This document shows, piece after piece, positions 33,601 through 43,865 of a DNA stretch of 64,000 nucleotides. The notes under the pieces were generated by a model. That model saw only the letters and a list, made by a program, of their open reading frames with translations, ran no database searches and had not been told where the DNA came from. The position numbers and the translations under genes were made by a program. Origin of the DNA: Pleurodeles waltl (lineage: Eukaryota > Chordata > Amphibia > Caudata > Salamandridae); assembly GCF_031143425.1 (NCBI RefSeq), contig NC_090445.1, positions 1,581,718,049 through 1,581,782,048 on the forward strand. Direction: 5' to 3'. The stretch's first letter is position 1. Each line of letters begins with the position of its first letter.

Positions 33601-35778
33601 AATGCAGGTATCTGGGAAGGTGTTGAGGTAGCGTACCTTTCTTACTAGAGAGTAAGGAAGGTACACGGCAAAAGCATATATTTGTAACAACGCCTTAGAT
33701 TAAACCAGGGTGTAAACAGGGACTGTAGAGTCACATCCAGCCACCACCAGAGTGAAACTAGTAGGTAGCCAGATGGCTCCACCACGAAACAAGCATTTGC
33801 AATGCAACGGGTCTCGCATTTCTCCGAGTTAGAGCTATTAGCAGTTGTAAACTCCCAACCAGACTTTTCTTGCCACATTAAATGGAGAAAAAAGAGAGCC
33901 ATCGCCCTGCTAGAGTTCACTCGTAGTGAAACCCTTTGGCAAAAGTGCAATTATCTACGTAGCTGGCAAAAGTGCAATTAACTATGTAACAGCGTCGATG
34001 TTATGGAAAGCGCTCGACTTCTGCCAAGCAGGATCGCGCTGCGAAAAAAGATAAAAAGTAGTCTACAAAGCGGACGGAAAACAGCGAGCCTCGCATGTTT
34101 TCAGTACTTGCTTTCTGCGCTCGAGGAGGGCTAACCACCGGAAAAGACATGACACATGCATGCCTTCCACTAATGAAAGCAAGCAGATTTTAACAGGCAA
34201 GACCACGAACCAATAAAAGACACTGACATGACACAGACGGGGCTACGAGCCCTTTTCTAACTACTAAAGCGTCTCGCAAGCGAACGCATGCGCAAGCACA
34301 TGCAACACAGGCTCGACCCTAAAAACGTCTTTTACACAGGCATACTTGCAAAAGGTGTTCATTGCATGGCTCATACTAAGTGTATGATTCAGAAAAACAC
34401 CTAGATAGCACCTCAGGCTAACGAAAGCAATGCTTCTTGACAGTAATATTCATTATTAGAGGGATGTTAAACAACTGCAGCCTGTCCAGGCTGTCACTGT
34501 TAAAGATTTGTATGTGTTTATACTTTTGTGCATCACTAATAACATGCAGACTGAATTTACACACTCCATTACACATGTACACACTCACATAGTAATGTTG
34601 CTTTTGAAACAAATACTCTATGATGTGTAGAAGTGTCTTTTCTTGAACCTTGTTAACTAGGCCTCAATTTAATATTAACGCCATCTTGTCCAAAATGGAA
34701 ATTACACTTGTCACTCATGTCTTTCCCGCTGCTCACATCTCTTCTGGTAATTTCTGCAGTACCCAGGTGAACTGAAATATACTTGTTTATTTCCACTGTC
34801 AATGGCTACACTCAGTGAACATACTCCCCTTCAGTCATAAGCTACAACATTAACCTTAAGGTCCTTCCGTGATCCACTGTGCCCTATTGTTCATCGAATA
34901 CTCTATTGTTCCTGAAACTTCGTTGTTCTAGCAGCTCTGGGCAACAGTAGCATAAAGGGGCTAAAATTATTATTCATGTACTGGAATGGTGGTGAGGTGC
35001 TAAGGCAATATAGCGTTTACATTTACTGTCTGCTGATTTGCATTTGATCATTCCACGGTGATTCTATAATTTCTGTTAATTTCATATGCAAAAGTAGTGT
35101 ATAAAAACCTTTGATTTTTGGGGTGCGCAAGAAGTCTTTCCTCTTCTACTAGGTATTCTGTTGATTACTCCAGATTCTGCTGCCCACTAGGGTGTTAGAA
35201 CAATTTTTCATTTTGCATTTCCTCTGTACTGCTTTTCCACTGTGAACCTGCGTGGCATTGCCTCAGTGTTGCTTTATCTTTGAATTTTGTAATAAAGCCC
35301 TCTAACCTTTTTACTGATCCAAAACCCAGTAATTGAGTGGGCCCATGTATTTAATTGAATGTTTTCCTGATATTTTGATGCATTGGGAGATGCCTTAATA
35401 GGGGAACACATTGCCTCATGAAACTGAGTTTCACCACCGCCTCCGATCCAGTGCCAGTGGGCATTTCTATTAAGGTGAATATTTGTGTGTCTAGAGTTCT
35501 TGGGGTATTCTGCTCCCACATCACTTAGACTTTCTGTTGTGCAAAAAGTGTCATGATCATAAAAAACATTGTTTTCACATTTTATGCAATGGTATTGACC
35601 TTGTAACAGTTAATTTATTATCTTAAGTCTAAATACTTCAAGTATCTTGCCTTTAGTGTAAAGTAAATGATTATTCACATGGATTAACTTTTGGTGAACT
35701 GAAGAACTCTTTCCACATACACCTAAGGTTTTAAGTATTGGAGCTCAACCTGAATTTAGGACCTTTAGTAAACATTCA
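30621..35778. other. Long stretch without a recognised gene
   Basis: About 5 kb with only short open frames lacking recognisable motifs. One small direct repeat occurs at 33936-33990, where TGGCAAAAGTGCAATTA recurs after 27 bases. Between about 33990 and 34330 the sequence is more CpG-rich than its surroundings (TCTCGCAAGCGAACGCATGC and similar), which may mark an unrecognised repeat. Confidence 0.45.
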
Positions 35779-36294
35779 GGGGCAGATTTACAAGCCCCTA
35801 GTGCCACTTAGCGTCGCCTTAGCATAATTTTTTTTACGCTAAGGCCATTCCCCTGTGTCATATTTACAAAGTGGCACAATGCATGCATTGCGCCACTTTG
35901 TAAACCCTTGCGCCCCATTTTGCCTGCGCCAGGCACCATGTATGCAAGGGGGGGCGTTCCCACGCAGGGAGGCCTGAAAAAAATGGAGCAGTGAAATTTA
36001 GTGAGGCATTTTTTCTGTCAATTTAAATGCCTAGTCAAGGCAGGCGTTAAAATGATGAACCCATATTCACCTATGGGCTTCCATGTACTTTGCTGTACTA
36101 GCGCCAAAATGTGTTTTGCTAGTGCAGCAAAGCGCCACAATAGCATTAACAATTTTAACGCTATTGTGTTAACGACCACCATGGTGCACCATATTATAAA
36201 TACTGTGCAACCATGGTGTTGTTAGGTGCCGGTAGGCGGACGTGAGAAAAGTGGCACATTGGGACAGATGCGCCACTTTCTTGTAAACCTGCCC
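35779..36294 (-). mobile_element. MITE copy B (same family as 20725-21257), minus orientation
   Basis: Left end GGGGCAGATTTACAAG and right end CTTGTAAACCTGCCC are inverted repeats. Reverse-complemented, it aligns along its length with copy A, including GCTATTGTGGCGCTTTGCTG and TGCCACTTTGTAAATATG. It contains internal inverted repeats such as ACCACCATGGTG-like and CACAATAGC/GCTATTGTG. A 74-codon frame at 36001-36225 is a by-product. No transposase. Confidence 0.75.
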
Positions 36295-37499
36295 AAAATA
36301 TCTGAAGGTTGTGTCTCCAAAGGGAATTGCTAGTCCACCCTGGCTACACAAATGAAGCCTTTATCAATGGTTGTCTGGCATTAAAGTTTTCTTTGCTCTA
36401 GCCATGTGGGATAAAAGGCCATTCACACACATCTAACATGGTGGCAATGGGTTTCTTCTTCTGAGGGAACTTAAATTCAACCTGGGTTCTTTATACCCAT
36501 CATCTATACAAACAACAGTTAAAGTTTTAAAGACTCGAGTCTTCTTAATAACTTCACATTGGACAATGACAAAAATCTAATCCATTAAAGAAGGACAATA
36601 TTTACAGAAAAACATATAGTTCTGCACAGGCGCCCATAAACGTATCAATTTGGTTTCATGTGCATTGGTTTATGTGCCTGGACATGGTTTTCTGCTCTTC
36701 AGTTTTTATGCTGAATCTAGAGAAAGGGTTCTGTAATGTCTTGCCTGTGCTAGTGTTAAAACATAATTTGTTAATCTATATTATATTCAATGTATTCATG
36801 AAGGCAGACGTGTGAAAATATAAATACACCATTATGTATGCATTCATTGTGTGAACTAGAAAAATCTTTTTCTTCCCATTTAAACCATTACACAGTATTG
36901 TATTCACTGATGATTATTTAGGCCATGGTAGACCCAGGAAACATTATGCTTTGTGTTGTACATTGCACATTTTAGTGAGAGTAACCTCGTTTTCAAACCT
37001 GCCAAAGGAAGCAGAGTCTTGTGAGAAGAGAGTTACTATTCATGTCTATGAATGCTATCTTAACTTCAAGGCTGTTCAGTGCTTCCTTGGAGGATATGTT
37101 CTGGACACCTGCATGTGAGATATGTTTCTGCTGAAACCAATTAATTGTTGTAACATGAACCTCTCACATTGAATTGTATCAGGCAGTACTGTACATAGGC
37201 TAGATAAAAATGTGCATGGTTTTAGCACACTGCTCCAACTGAACATTTGCTAGTGTGAAACCTGATAAGTTCATATGACAATTGCCTTTGATATTTTTGC
37301 TTTTCTGCCTGCTATTTTGCATTAAACAGTGTTTGGACGTTGTCTTCCCTATGTGCTATGTTTTATTTTTAACGCTAGTTTAATTCAAGTGCTTCATTGT
37401 GTAGCATGCTCCCTTGTCGCTATTACTGAGCTATGTTCTTGACCAGCCCTCTTTGCCCTTTAACTACTGTACTGCTGGGTCCAAGGTGGACTGTTGTTA
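36295..37499. other. Stretch without a recognised gene
   Basis: AT-rich unique-looking DNA with no usable open frame, repeat or RNA gene seen. Confidence 0.45.
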
Positions 37500-37539
37500 T
37501 ATTGTTGGGGGTCCTGTGGTTTAACATTGAAGGCTATCA

Positions 37540-37740
37540 CAGACCTCAAGCAGTAGGACACAGAGCCCCCTCAAAACCAGGCCGCGCCCCCTCTGAAAAC
37601 CCTATGAGTTAATGACAGGCAGCAGACTGTTTTTTGGGAAGAAGGTCATGTTCATTACAGATACAAAAAACATTAAAACATGACAAATTAATATTATTAC
37701 TTCATAAATCAGAACATAGCAAATCATACAAGAAGAAAGT
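37540..37740 (-). repeat. 3' terminal region of Ngaro copy 1
   Basis: Reverse complement reads TTTGTCATGTTTTAATG, GAACATGACC and TTCTTCCCAAA, then later GGGCTCTGTGTCCTAC. It aligns in order with 56690-56830 of copy 3 (TGTCATGTTTAAATG, AACATGGCCC, TCTTCCCAAA, GGGCTCTGGGTCCTAC). The B1 repeat of copy 4 has a similar AAATAAACTTCTTCC core. Confidence 0.65.
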
Positions 37741-38159
37741 TTTTGTCATCTGAGTCAAGAAAGACATTTATGATTAAGATACAGCAAAATCATCATCATT
37801 GGATATACCGCACTTACAGTTATCATCACAGTGGATCACCATTACCTAATCTCCCAGCCCTAAGGTCCAGTCAACCTTCATCCCAAGAGAACAGACAGAC
37901 AGACAGCCCCCCTTCAGGCAGACTCCCAGACTCCCAGAGTGAGATCAGGGGCAGGAAGCCCATGCCCTACACTGCCTAACTGTACACCCTTCCCCCCCCA
38001 GCCGGTGTGAACATTCATCTTCGGGATTCAGATTGCTGTCCCGCCACTCAGTGCTGCTCTAGGAAGTGAGTTGAAGGACCCCCCCACTGTTGTAGAGAAC
38101 TTTTTGGGTTCAATTAATCACCAGGGCTACCAGGGCCTACCGGTGCTTTGCTCTCCCAA

Positions 38160-38719
38160 CAAAAGAACATGTTTTTTGTGAAGGTCCAGATGCCATCAGC
38201 AAACAAGTCAGTACACATGTCAGATAAGTGAACCCCATCTTTATGAAACATCTGGTCACCCATAACCAACATGTGTGGTATGTTCTAAAGCCATCCTGGC
38301 CTAGGGCGGAGCTTGGCCACCTCAGCAGTGAGGTGCCTAACCGACATATTGAGTGGCCTAGATCTAACGTTCGGATGCCTCTTGCTCTGTGGAATCATGT
38401 TTGACCAGGCTATAACTGCCTCAGGGAAGGCCCTACCCAGCAAGTCAAACTTGCACAACAGAGCTTCCTTGACTGTCCTAAGCCCCATCCTAACCAAGTC
38501 ATTACCACCAACTAGAAACGATCAGGTTTGGGAACTGCAGTCCCTCATGAACCTTTGTCTCCTCCACCAGCTGGCGAAGCTGAAGCCCCCAACTCCATAT
38601 CATCGAACGAAGACATCCTTCAATCTAGCAGGTTTCAGCTTACAATGCTATTGTAAATGGTAGGTCTCCCACCACACAAAGAAGTGACCAATGACCCACA
38701 CAACCTTGCAATGTATTCT
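38160..38719 (-). pseudogene. SGNH hydrolase frame of Ngaro copy 1, with splice-acceptor-like start
   Basis: On the minus strand a CTTTTTCTCTTTTAG tract ends at 38718. About 25 bases later comes VVWVIGHFFVWW (block I; the Ser nucleophile position of GHS is Phe here). LVGGNDLVRMG (block III, Asn present), AVIAWSNMIPQ, and KDGVHLSDM (block V, the Asp and His) follow in other frames. SGNH enzymes are esterases or lipases; why a retrotransposon carries one is unknown. At least two frameshifts and stops are present. The strongest open piece is 38497-38285. Confidence 0.75.
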
Positions 38720-38889
38720 AAAAGAGAAAAAGCTGAGAGTGGGACAACAGAATAAAAGAGCAGTCAAGGTGCGAGATCAAAAGATTCAAAGCAACTCGGG
38801 TGAATGTAGCACTTAAAACAAGATGTTGACCACTGACCTGTCTGCTTGACTTAAATTAAAGACAAACCGGCTTCAGCAGCAAAAATTGC

Positions 38890-39311
38890 AGCCCGATTCT
38901 AAAAGAATGTGAGGAGTAACCTGAAGGGTCAATCCCAATACTGATGAGCATGTTGCGTAACACTGCTGAAAATTGTTACCGTGACAGACACTCCCCATTC
39001 GAATGAATGAACAGTGCAGGGGATTGATCAGTGGGCAAGGCCGAGAGGTATGCTTTCATACAGGTGTCTGGGAAAATAACAGACCCCTGAGCGAGCCTGA
39101 GCTCTAGGACAGCTCCCTTACCAGCTGGATCAGTCTTGGACTTCCTCAGACTGAGGATATGCCTGTCTGGGTATAAGTGTGCGTCTTGCCACTGCAGGCT
39201 GCCCAAGAATTCAGCTTGTGAGGCCCTAACTAGCTCACCCACCCTAAAGGCCTGTAAAAGGAAATGAAGAATGCAGCGCCAAACATCACGATCTAATAAG
39301 AGGAACTGCAA
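38890..39311 (-). pseudogene. Tyrosine recombinase of Ngaro copy 1, C-terminal catalytic part
   Basis: The frame 39311-38976 contains FRVGELVRAS (catalytic Arg I), LRKSKTDPAGKG (the Lys-containing turn) and PALFIHSNGECLSR. After one stop, the same frame continues with GIDPSGYSSHSFRIG, which supplies the H-x-x-R box II. The tyrosine nucleophile that should lie about 30 residues on is not recognisable. The enzyme would integrate circular element DNA by recombination, without a target duplication. The N-terminal core-binding half is absent. Confidence 0.8.
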
Positions 39312-39319
39312 ATTCCATG

Positions 39320-39960
39320 GAGAATGGCCATAACGGCACCCAGCACTTATGTGTCAAGCAGTCACATTCTCTCCCTGACTGTGCTCTGGAGTCCGGCCCA
39401 TCCCGCTAAGGCCTTCCTCACTAGGAAGCAATTGCCAACATCTTGCAAGCCCTATAACTGAGCAAAGAAGCTGATGCTGCCCCAAGATGACCCCAAAACC
39501 CACACGGCCAGCTGCATCAGTAAACAAGCCCAAGGGCTTGCTAGATACAGTTTGGGTTGGCCATACCACAGACCCATAAAACTGATGCAAAAATTGTCAC
39601 CCGATCCGTAAGTCCTCCTTCATCTCAGCCTGAAGTATGATATTGCTTCTGCGTGAGACCCGCTATTGCCATGGGTATGGAGCTGGGAAATGGGTGTCCC
39701 ATGGGGATAATGCGAAGTGCAACCCACTATAACCTGCAATTGATGCAAAGACAATAGGAATCAATAGTCTAAGTGAAGGCCCAAACTTTGTGCAGAGGCA
39801 GTGTGCATTCCCCGGCACTCATATCAGTCTCAGCACCCAAAAAGGAAAGACAGGTGGACGGGCCCACTGTTTTGTCAGGGGCAAGCAGAAGCCCCAGATC
39901 TCTGAATAAAGAAATCAGTTCTTCAAAGCACACCTACAGGCCCCTGAAGCCGGCAGACCC
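39320..39960 (-). pseudogene. RNase H region of Ngaro copy 1
   Basis: The frame 39590-39354 has QFYGSVVWPTQT followed by LGLFTDAAGRVGFGVILG, the first catalytic strand (D-A-A/S-G-x-x-G-F-G) of DIRS/Ngaro RNase H. The region between this and the RT palm is in broken frames. Later RNase H blocks are not clearly seen. Confidence 0.7.
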
Positions 39961-40528
39961 ATGACAAGGAAATCATCAAGGTAATGTATGATGTTGTGGT
40001 GGACGGTTTTGTGCATAAACAATCACTGCACAGCCCATGGGCATACATCTGTCATAAAAATAATGGGCACCATATTGAAAAAAAAAAGTAAGTGATAATC
40101 ATCTTAACACACAGAAAGAAGTCTAAACTCAGATTCAATGTCCCTTTTTTCCAAAAATGCCCCAGGCCCCAGCTTGCACAACTTAGCCAATGTCATGTCA
40201 ACCAACAAGCAAGTCACCAAGCACAGTTCAGGGTTGATTGCGTTGTTGACCAATAAGCCTTTGGGTGCTGAGAGATTATGGATCAGCCTGAACTGACTTG
40301 CCTCTTTTTTGGCACCACAAACAATAGGGAACACACACAATTAGACCACAGGGGCTCAGTAAAAGGACCCGCGATCCTGCCTAGTGAGCCCTCCTTTTCC
40401 AACTTCTGGGTCACCACCTCTGGGTGAGTATGCACAGACAACAAATTCCTGCAATGTGGAACCAGTAAGACACCTTGAGCCGGGATGCTAAAGCCACTGG
40501 AAAAACCCTGTGATAGCAAATGAGCCAC
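39960..40528 (-). pseudogene. Reverse transcriptase of Ngaro copy 1
   Basis: Frames 40528-40283 and 40340-40104 overlap and give LEKEGSLGRIAGPF, FRLIHNLSAPKGLLVNN, GPGAFLEKRDIESEFRLL (motif A Asp retained). Downstream at about 39995-39965 lies HYLDDFLVMG, the intact Y-x-DD motif. LIHxLS-P-KG-xxVN is diagnostic for DIRS-group RT. Indels separate the pieces. Confidence 0.85.
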
Positions 40529-40772
40529 CTTCCTGGTAAGAATGAAGCCGAGGGAGCAGACTCTCAGTCTGAACTAAGGTGGGTAAGGCCTTACTGGTTG
40601 GATGACTTACTGGCATCCTTTCCTTTCTCTTTGGATAATTTAATATATTTGAATAGTGGATTTGAGGGGTGCCTGCCAAAGGAACATACATGCTTGAATT
40701 TACAAGACCCAGCTGGCAGAGTGCACAATTTTCTGTTGAATGCCTAACAGGGCCCCTTCCTGTCACCTGCAC

Positions 40773-41269
40773 CCCATTGGTTATGAAAAGGCTATTTAAG
40801 GGTTGTCTTGTTGCTCATACTCTCCAGCCATACATTGACCTCTGTTTGGTCCCACCCAATATCAGGGTCTTCCACCTTAGCTCATCTAAAGTCTCTATCA
40901 TAATCCAACCAAGCCGTTCCCCCCCATACACATAATGCACCTTAAGTATTTTGTTTGCATAAAATATCAAGGCCGAGGGTACCTTGGGTTTCTTTTCCAA
41001 CATAACAATTATAAAAACAATAAAACCAATTAGTGATAGACTCCTCGAACTTAAGCTTCCTCTCCGATTAGACGTCCTTCTCCTCCTTTTCTTTTGCCTC
41101 ACCCTCTTGCCTTTTGGGCCTAATCAGTGAAAAAGATATACACAAATGCGCCCTTCCATATTTTCTCTTTTACCTCAACAGCAACATGTGAGGCTAAGTT
41201 CCCTGGCTTGGAAAGTAGAGTGTCTTGCTCACCCATCGCTTTGCATGCAGAGCCAGAGTACTTCACAGG
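40773..41269. other. Gap between Ngaro copies 1 and 2
   Basis: A 95-codon minus-strand frame (41102-40815) with a basic start and one hydrophobic stretch occurs here, but no domain is recognisable. It may be decayed element sequence. Confidence 0.3.
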
Positions 41270-42068
41270 GCCCTGAGTCCCTTTTAGCCTTCTATCTGTT
41301 GACAAGTTCTACCACTGTCATGTTGTCAACTCTAAATAAAACTGTTCTATTTGGTAACTCCTGCCCCCATACTGCCATTGCCACCAAAAGGGGAAAAAAT
41401 TCCAAAAAGCCAATACTCCTCCCTTGCTGCAACCATTGTGCTGGCTACGATTCGGCGCACTACCTGCCGTCCCAAAAAACTCCAAAGCCCTTTGCTCCTG
41501 CCGCATCCGAAAATATCTGCACTTGCCACACTGTCTCATCCTCGCAGAAAAACATGGATACCCCATTAAAATGCTTCAGGAATGTTTCCCACACCCTCAC
41601 ATCTTCTCTCAAACCCATTGAAACTCGTATTCTGTGGTGTGGCAGTACTGCTCCAGACATAGCCAGACCTAACCTCCTACAAAAAGTACTCCTACAAAAA
41701 GTCCTCCCGCCTCTGACTACCCTGCAAGCAAAGTTGAGGTAACCTAACAGCTTCTGTGCTGTTCGCAAATCAATCTTACATGCCTCCTTCACGGTACTCA
41801 AGAATTCCAGCATTTCTTTGACTTTTTGTGCTGGTATTGTGGCTGTCAAGGTAATGGAGTCTAGCTCGATGCCCAAAAAAGTGAGTACTGCCAAAGGTCC
41901 TTCAGTCTTTTCCGGGGCTAGAGGCACCCCCATTTGGCACACCATGTCTTGAAAGGCCCACAAAGCTTTCCTGCAAGCCCCAGAGTCACCTGTCCCTACA
42001 AAAAGGAAATTGTCCAAGTAATGGGTCACCGCACAATGCCCACTCAACTTGACGAAGACCCACTGCAT
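41270..42068 (-). pseudogene. RT C-terminal half and RNase H of Ngaro copy 2
   Basis: The frame 42068-41460 has VTHYLDNFLFVGTG (motif C; the second Asp is Asn, so the RT is dead), GVPLAPEKTEGP, LTFLGIELDS, DLRTAQKLLGYLNFACRVV and VQIFSDAAGAKGFGVFW (first RNase H strand). After a stop, VDNMTVVELVNR near 41320-41285 gives a later RNase H block. A one-base frame change near 42110 separates it from the N-terminal RT frame. Confidence 0.85.
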
Positions 42069-42772
42069 GAAAGTGCTAAATGCCTCAAACAGGGCTCAAG
42101 ATATCGCGCAACCATAGGAAGGACCCTGTCCACATAGATGGCCCCTTCGAATTGGATTCCCAACAAGTCAAAATCTCCTGGGTGTATCGGCAGTAGCCTG
42201 AAAGCTGATTGTATATCACACTTTGCCAATTCGGCCCCATTGCCACATCCCCTGACCAGTTTTATAGCATCGTCCACTGATGCGTATACCACCCTGGTGT
42301 CCTCAGCCTCAATTAAGTTATTGACAGATGTGCCCTCCGGCCATGACAGGTGGTGTATCAACCGAAACTCACCCAGGGCCTTCTTCTGCACTACTCCTAA
42401 CAGGAAGATCATCAGAGTTTGACTCTGCCAATCATAAAAAGGCCCTGCAATTCTGCCCAGTGACACTTCCTTATCCAGCTTACTCCTTACTACCTGTGGC
42501 AATTCTTTTGCAGACCACAAGTTGTCTGCCCATCGCCGCATACGTGGACCTTGGTAGCTGACCCGAAAACCCTCCTGGAAACCCTTTGCTAGCTTAATCG
42601 CTGTGGCCCTATCAGGATATCTGTGTAGCCAGGGTATGATAAAGTCTAACTTAACTGGCGTAGGACCCCTTTGGAACAGGAGCGCTCTGTGCGCATCTGC
42701 CCTTGGATGCTCTCCATTGCTCTGCTGGACTGGAGAGCGAAAAACATTGTGTAACCGGGTGACGGCCCCCAC
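42044..42772 (-). pseudogene. RT N-terminal half of Ngaro copy 2
   Basis: A 242-codon open frame: FIIPWLHRYPDRATAIKLAK, GFQEGFRVSYQGP, KEVSLGRIAGPF, FRLIHHLSWPEGTSVNN, ELAKCDIQSAFRLLPIHP (motif A Asp present) and GDFDLLGIQF. These are fingers and early palm blocks of DIRS-group RT. Its first 40 codons overlap the end of gag in another frame. Confidence 0.85.
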
Positions 42773-43370
42773 ATTTGGAGCAATCGTGTTTGAATTTGCA
42801 AGGCTGCCTGAAACAGAAACCTTTGTTCAAGTTCCAGCCAGCTCCCGTCGTGATAGTCGAGGTTCTCTGTCCCGCGCCCGCCCCTCCTTGGGCGGGTCGA
42901 GCCTGAAACAGCTTATAAACCACAGTCAGGCCACTGGCGGTATGTGTAGATGCCGTGGATAGCGACGACGCCATCCACTGCATCCATAATTCTGGGTCTA
43001 CATCTCCCCGTGGCTTGTCGGGATTGACACTGACTCGAGCCCTGAACTCATCATCGTAACTCAACCAGGCAAAACCCCCAAAGTGCATTTGCGCCTTCCA
43101 AATGATGTCCATATACTTAAAGAGTGCTATGGCCCTGTCTGTTTTTTTTTCGCAATATATGCTTGCGAAAATCAAAAATGCAGATGTCCAATTATCCATT
43201 GTAATTGGCACCCTTGGTCTATGTGCTAGCTCCCACTCCTCTTCCTTGGAACTCTCCTTAGCTTGTATGTCCCTATGTAAGAGTTTTAAAATGTCCATGT
43301 ACTCATGTCTCCATATTCTTGCCTTTGTTTTATCTGCCACATGCGATCCCAAGGGCATAGCCAGACCCAT
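42651..43370 (-). pseudogene. Gag C-terminal half of Ngaro copy 2, with zinc-binding motif
   Basis: A 239-codon frame with WRHEYMDILKLLHRD, VPITMDNWTSAFLIFASIY, WLSYDDEFRARV and, near residues 185-212, FCFRQPCKFKHDCSKCGGRH followed by PVTQCF. The cysteine/histidine pattern C-x4-C-x3-H-x-C-x2-C-x3-H-x4-C is typical of DIRS/Ngaro gag-like proteins and probably binds nucleic acid. The N-terminal half lies upstream, beyond the SINE. Confidence 0.8.
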
Positions 43371-43444
43371 ATATGGAAGCCTCTTTTTGTGACTTCCGCC
43401 TTCTTTATCCTCTGCCCCTGTATTCTCCCCCGTTACCTTGGCCC

Positions 43445-43815
43445 CACCTTCACCCTCAGCTGTGGAGAAGTGTGGCTCAATGGTTAGAGCAGCAGACCCT
43501 GATGCAAAAATCTGGCCTGAGACCAGGATGCAATTCCGGCCTCGGCGGGTCTTGGGCTCAATTTCCTCAGACCTGATAATTCTCGCATCGGTGCCTAATC
43601 TAATTCATGGGTCCCACTCTGTAACTCTTGGCAATGGCTTGCTTAATCTCCACAACGGCCCCAACAGCGCTGGGATGCCTGGCTTCACCTTGGAGGTTGC
43701 CCAGGAGTGGGCACCTCACAGGGAAAAGCCAGGAGGGGTTCCACAGCGGTATGCGTACAGCGCCTTGAGACCCTAACGGGTGAGTAGTGCGCTATACAAG
43801 TACGAAGTTTACAGT
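43445..43815 (+). mobile_element. tRNA-derived SINE with an L2-type tail, inserted in gag
   Basis: The head has an A box TGGCTCAATGG at 43473-43483 and a degenerate B box GATGCAATTCC at 43527-43537, a spacing normal for a pol III promoter. A central body follows, and the 3' tail (43760-43803) nearly matches the L2-group tail at 6307-6273, ending in TTTACAG repeats. Sharing a LINE tail is the standard way SINEs borrow LINE RT. It lies opposite to and inside copy 2's gag. The target duplication was not resolved, so the 5' boundary is uncertain. Confidence 0.75.
43473..43537 (+). promoter_or_regulatory. Pol III A and B boxes of the SINE
   Basis: A box TGGCTCAATGG fits the tRNA consensus closely. 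B box GATGCAATTCC keeps the -C-A-A-T-CC core only partly. Confidence 0.6.
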
Positions 43816-43865
43816 TTACAGGCACTGCCTTGTAGCTCCTTCCCCTTCTCCCCGCCCTGAAAGCC

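Larger units (their letters stand above)
37500..40772 (-). mobile_element. Ngaro-type tyrosine-recombinase retrotransposon, copy 1
   Basis: Minus-strand order: RT (40528-39960), RNase H (about 39590-39320), tyrosine recombinase (39311-38890), SGNH-hydrolase frame (38717-38160) and a 3' end that aligns with that of copy 3 (37740-37540 against 56640-56830). RT-RH-YR without integrase is the DIRS order; the extra SGNH frame and comparison with copy 4's split repeats point to Ngaro. The gag region is missing or unrecognised. The element has many frameshifts. Copies 1 and 3 belong to one subfamily. Confidence 0.8.

Noticed and set aside
34038..34062. Resemblance to the 5S rRNA internal control region (CCAAGCAGGATCGCGCTG)
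   Set aside because: Only a short stretch matches; the rest of 5S and other promoter boxes are absent, so a 5S-derived SINE cannot be supported.
41146..41742. 198-codon plus-strand frame
   Set aside because: It is opposite the RNase H region of Ngaro copy 2, which has recognisable motifs on the minus strand.
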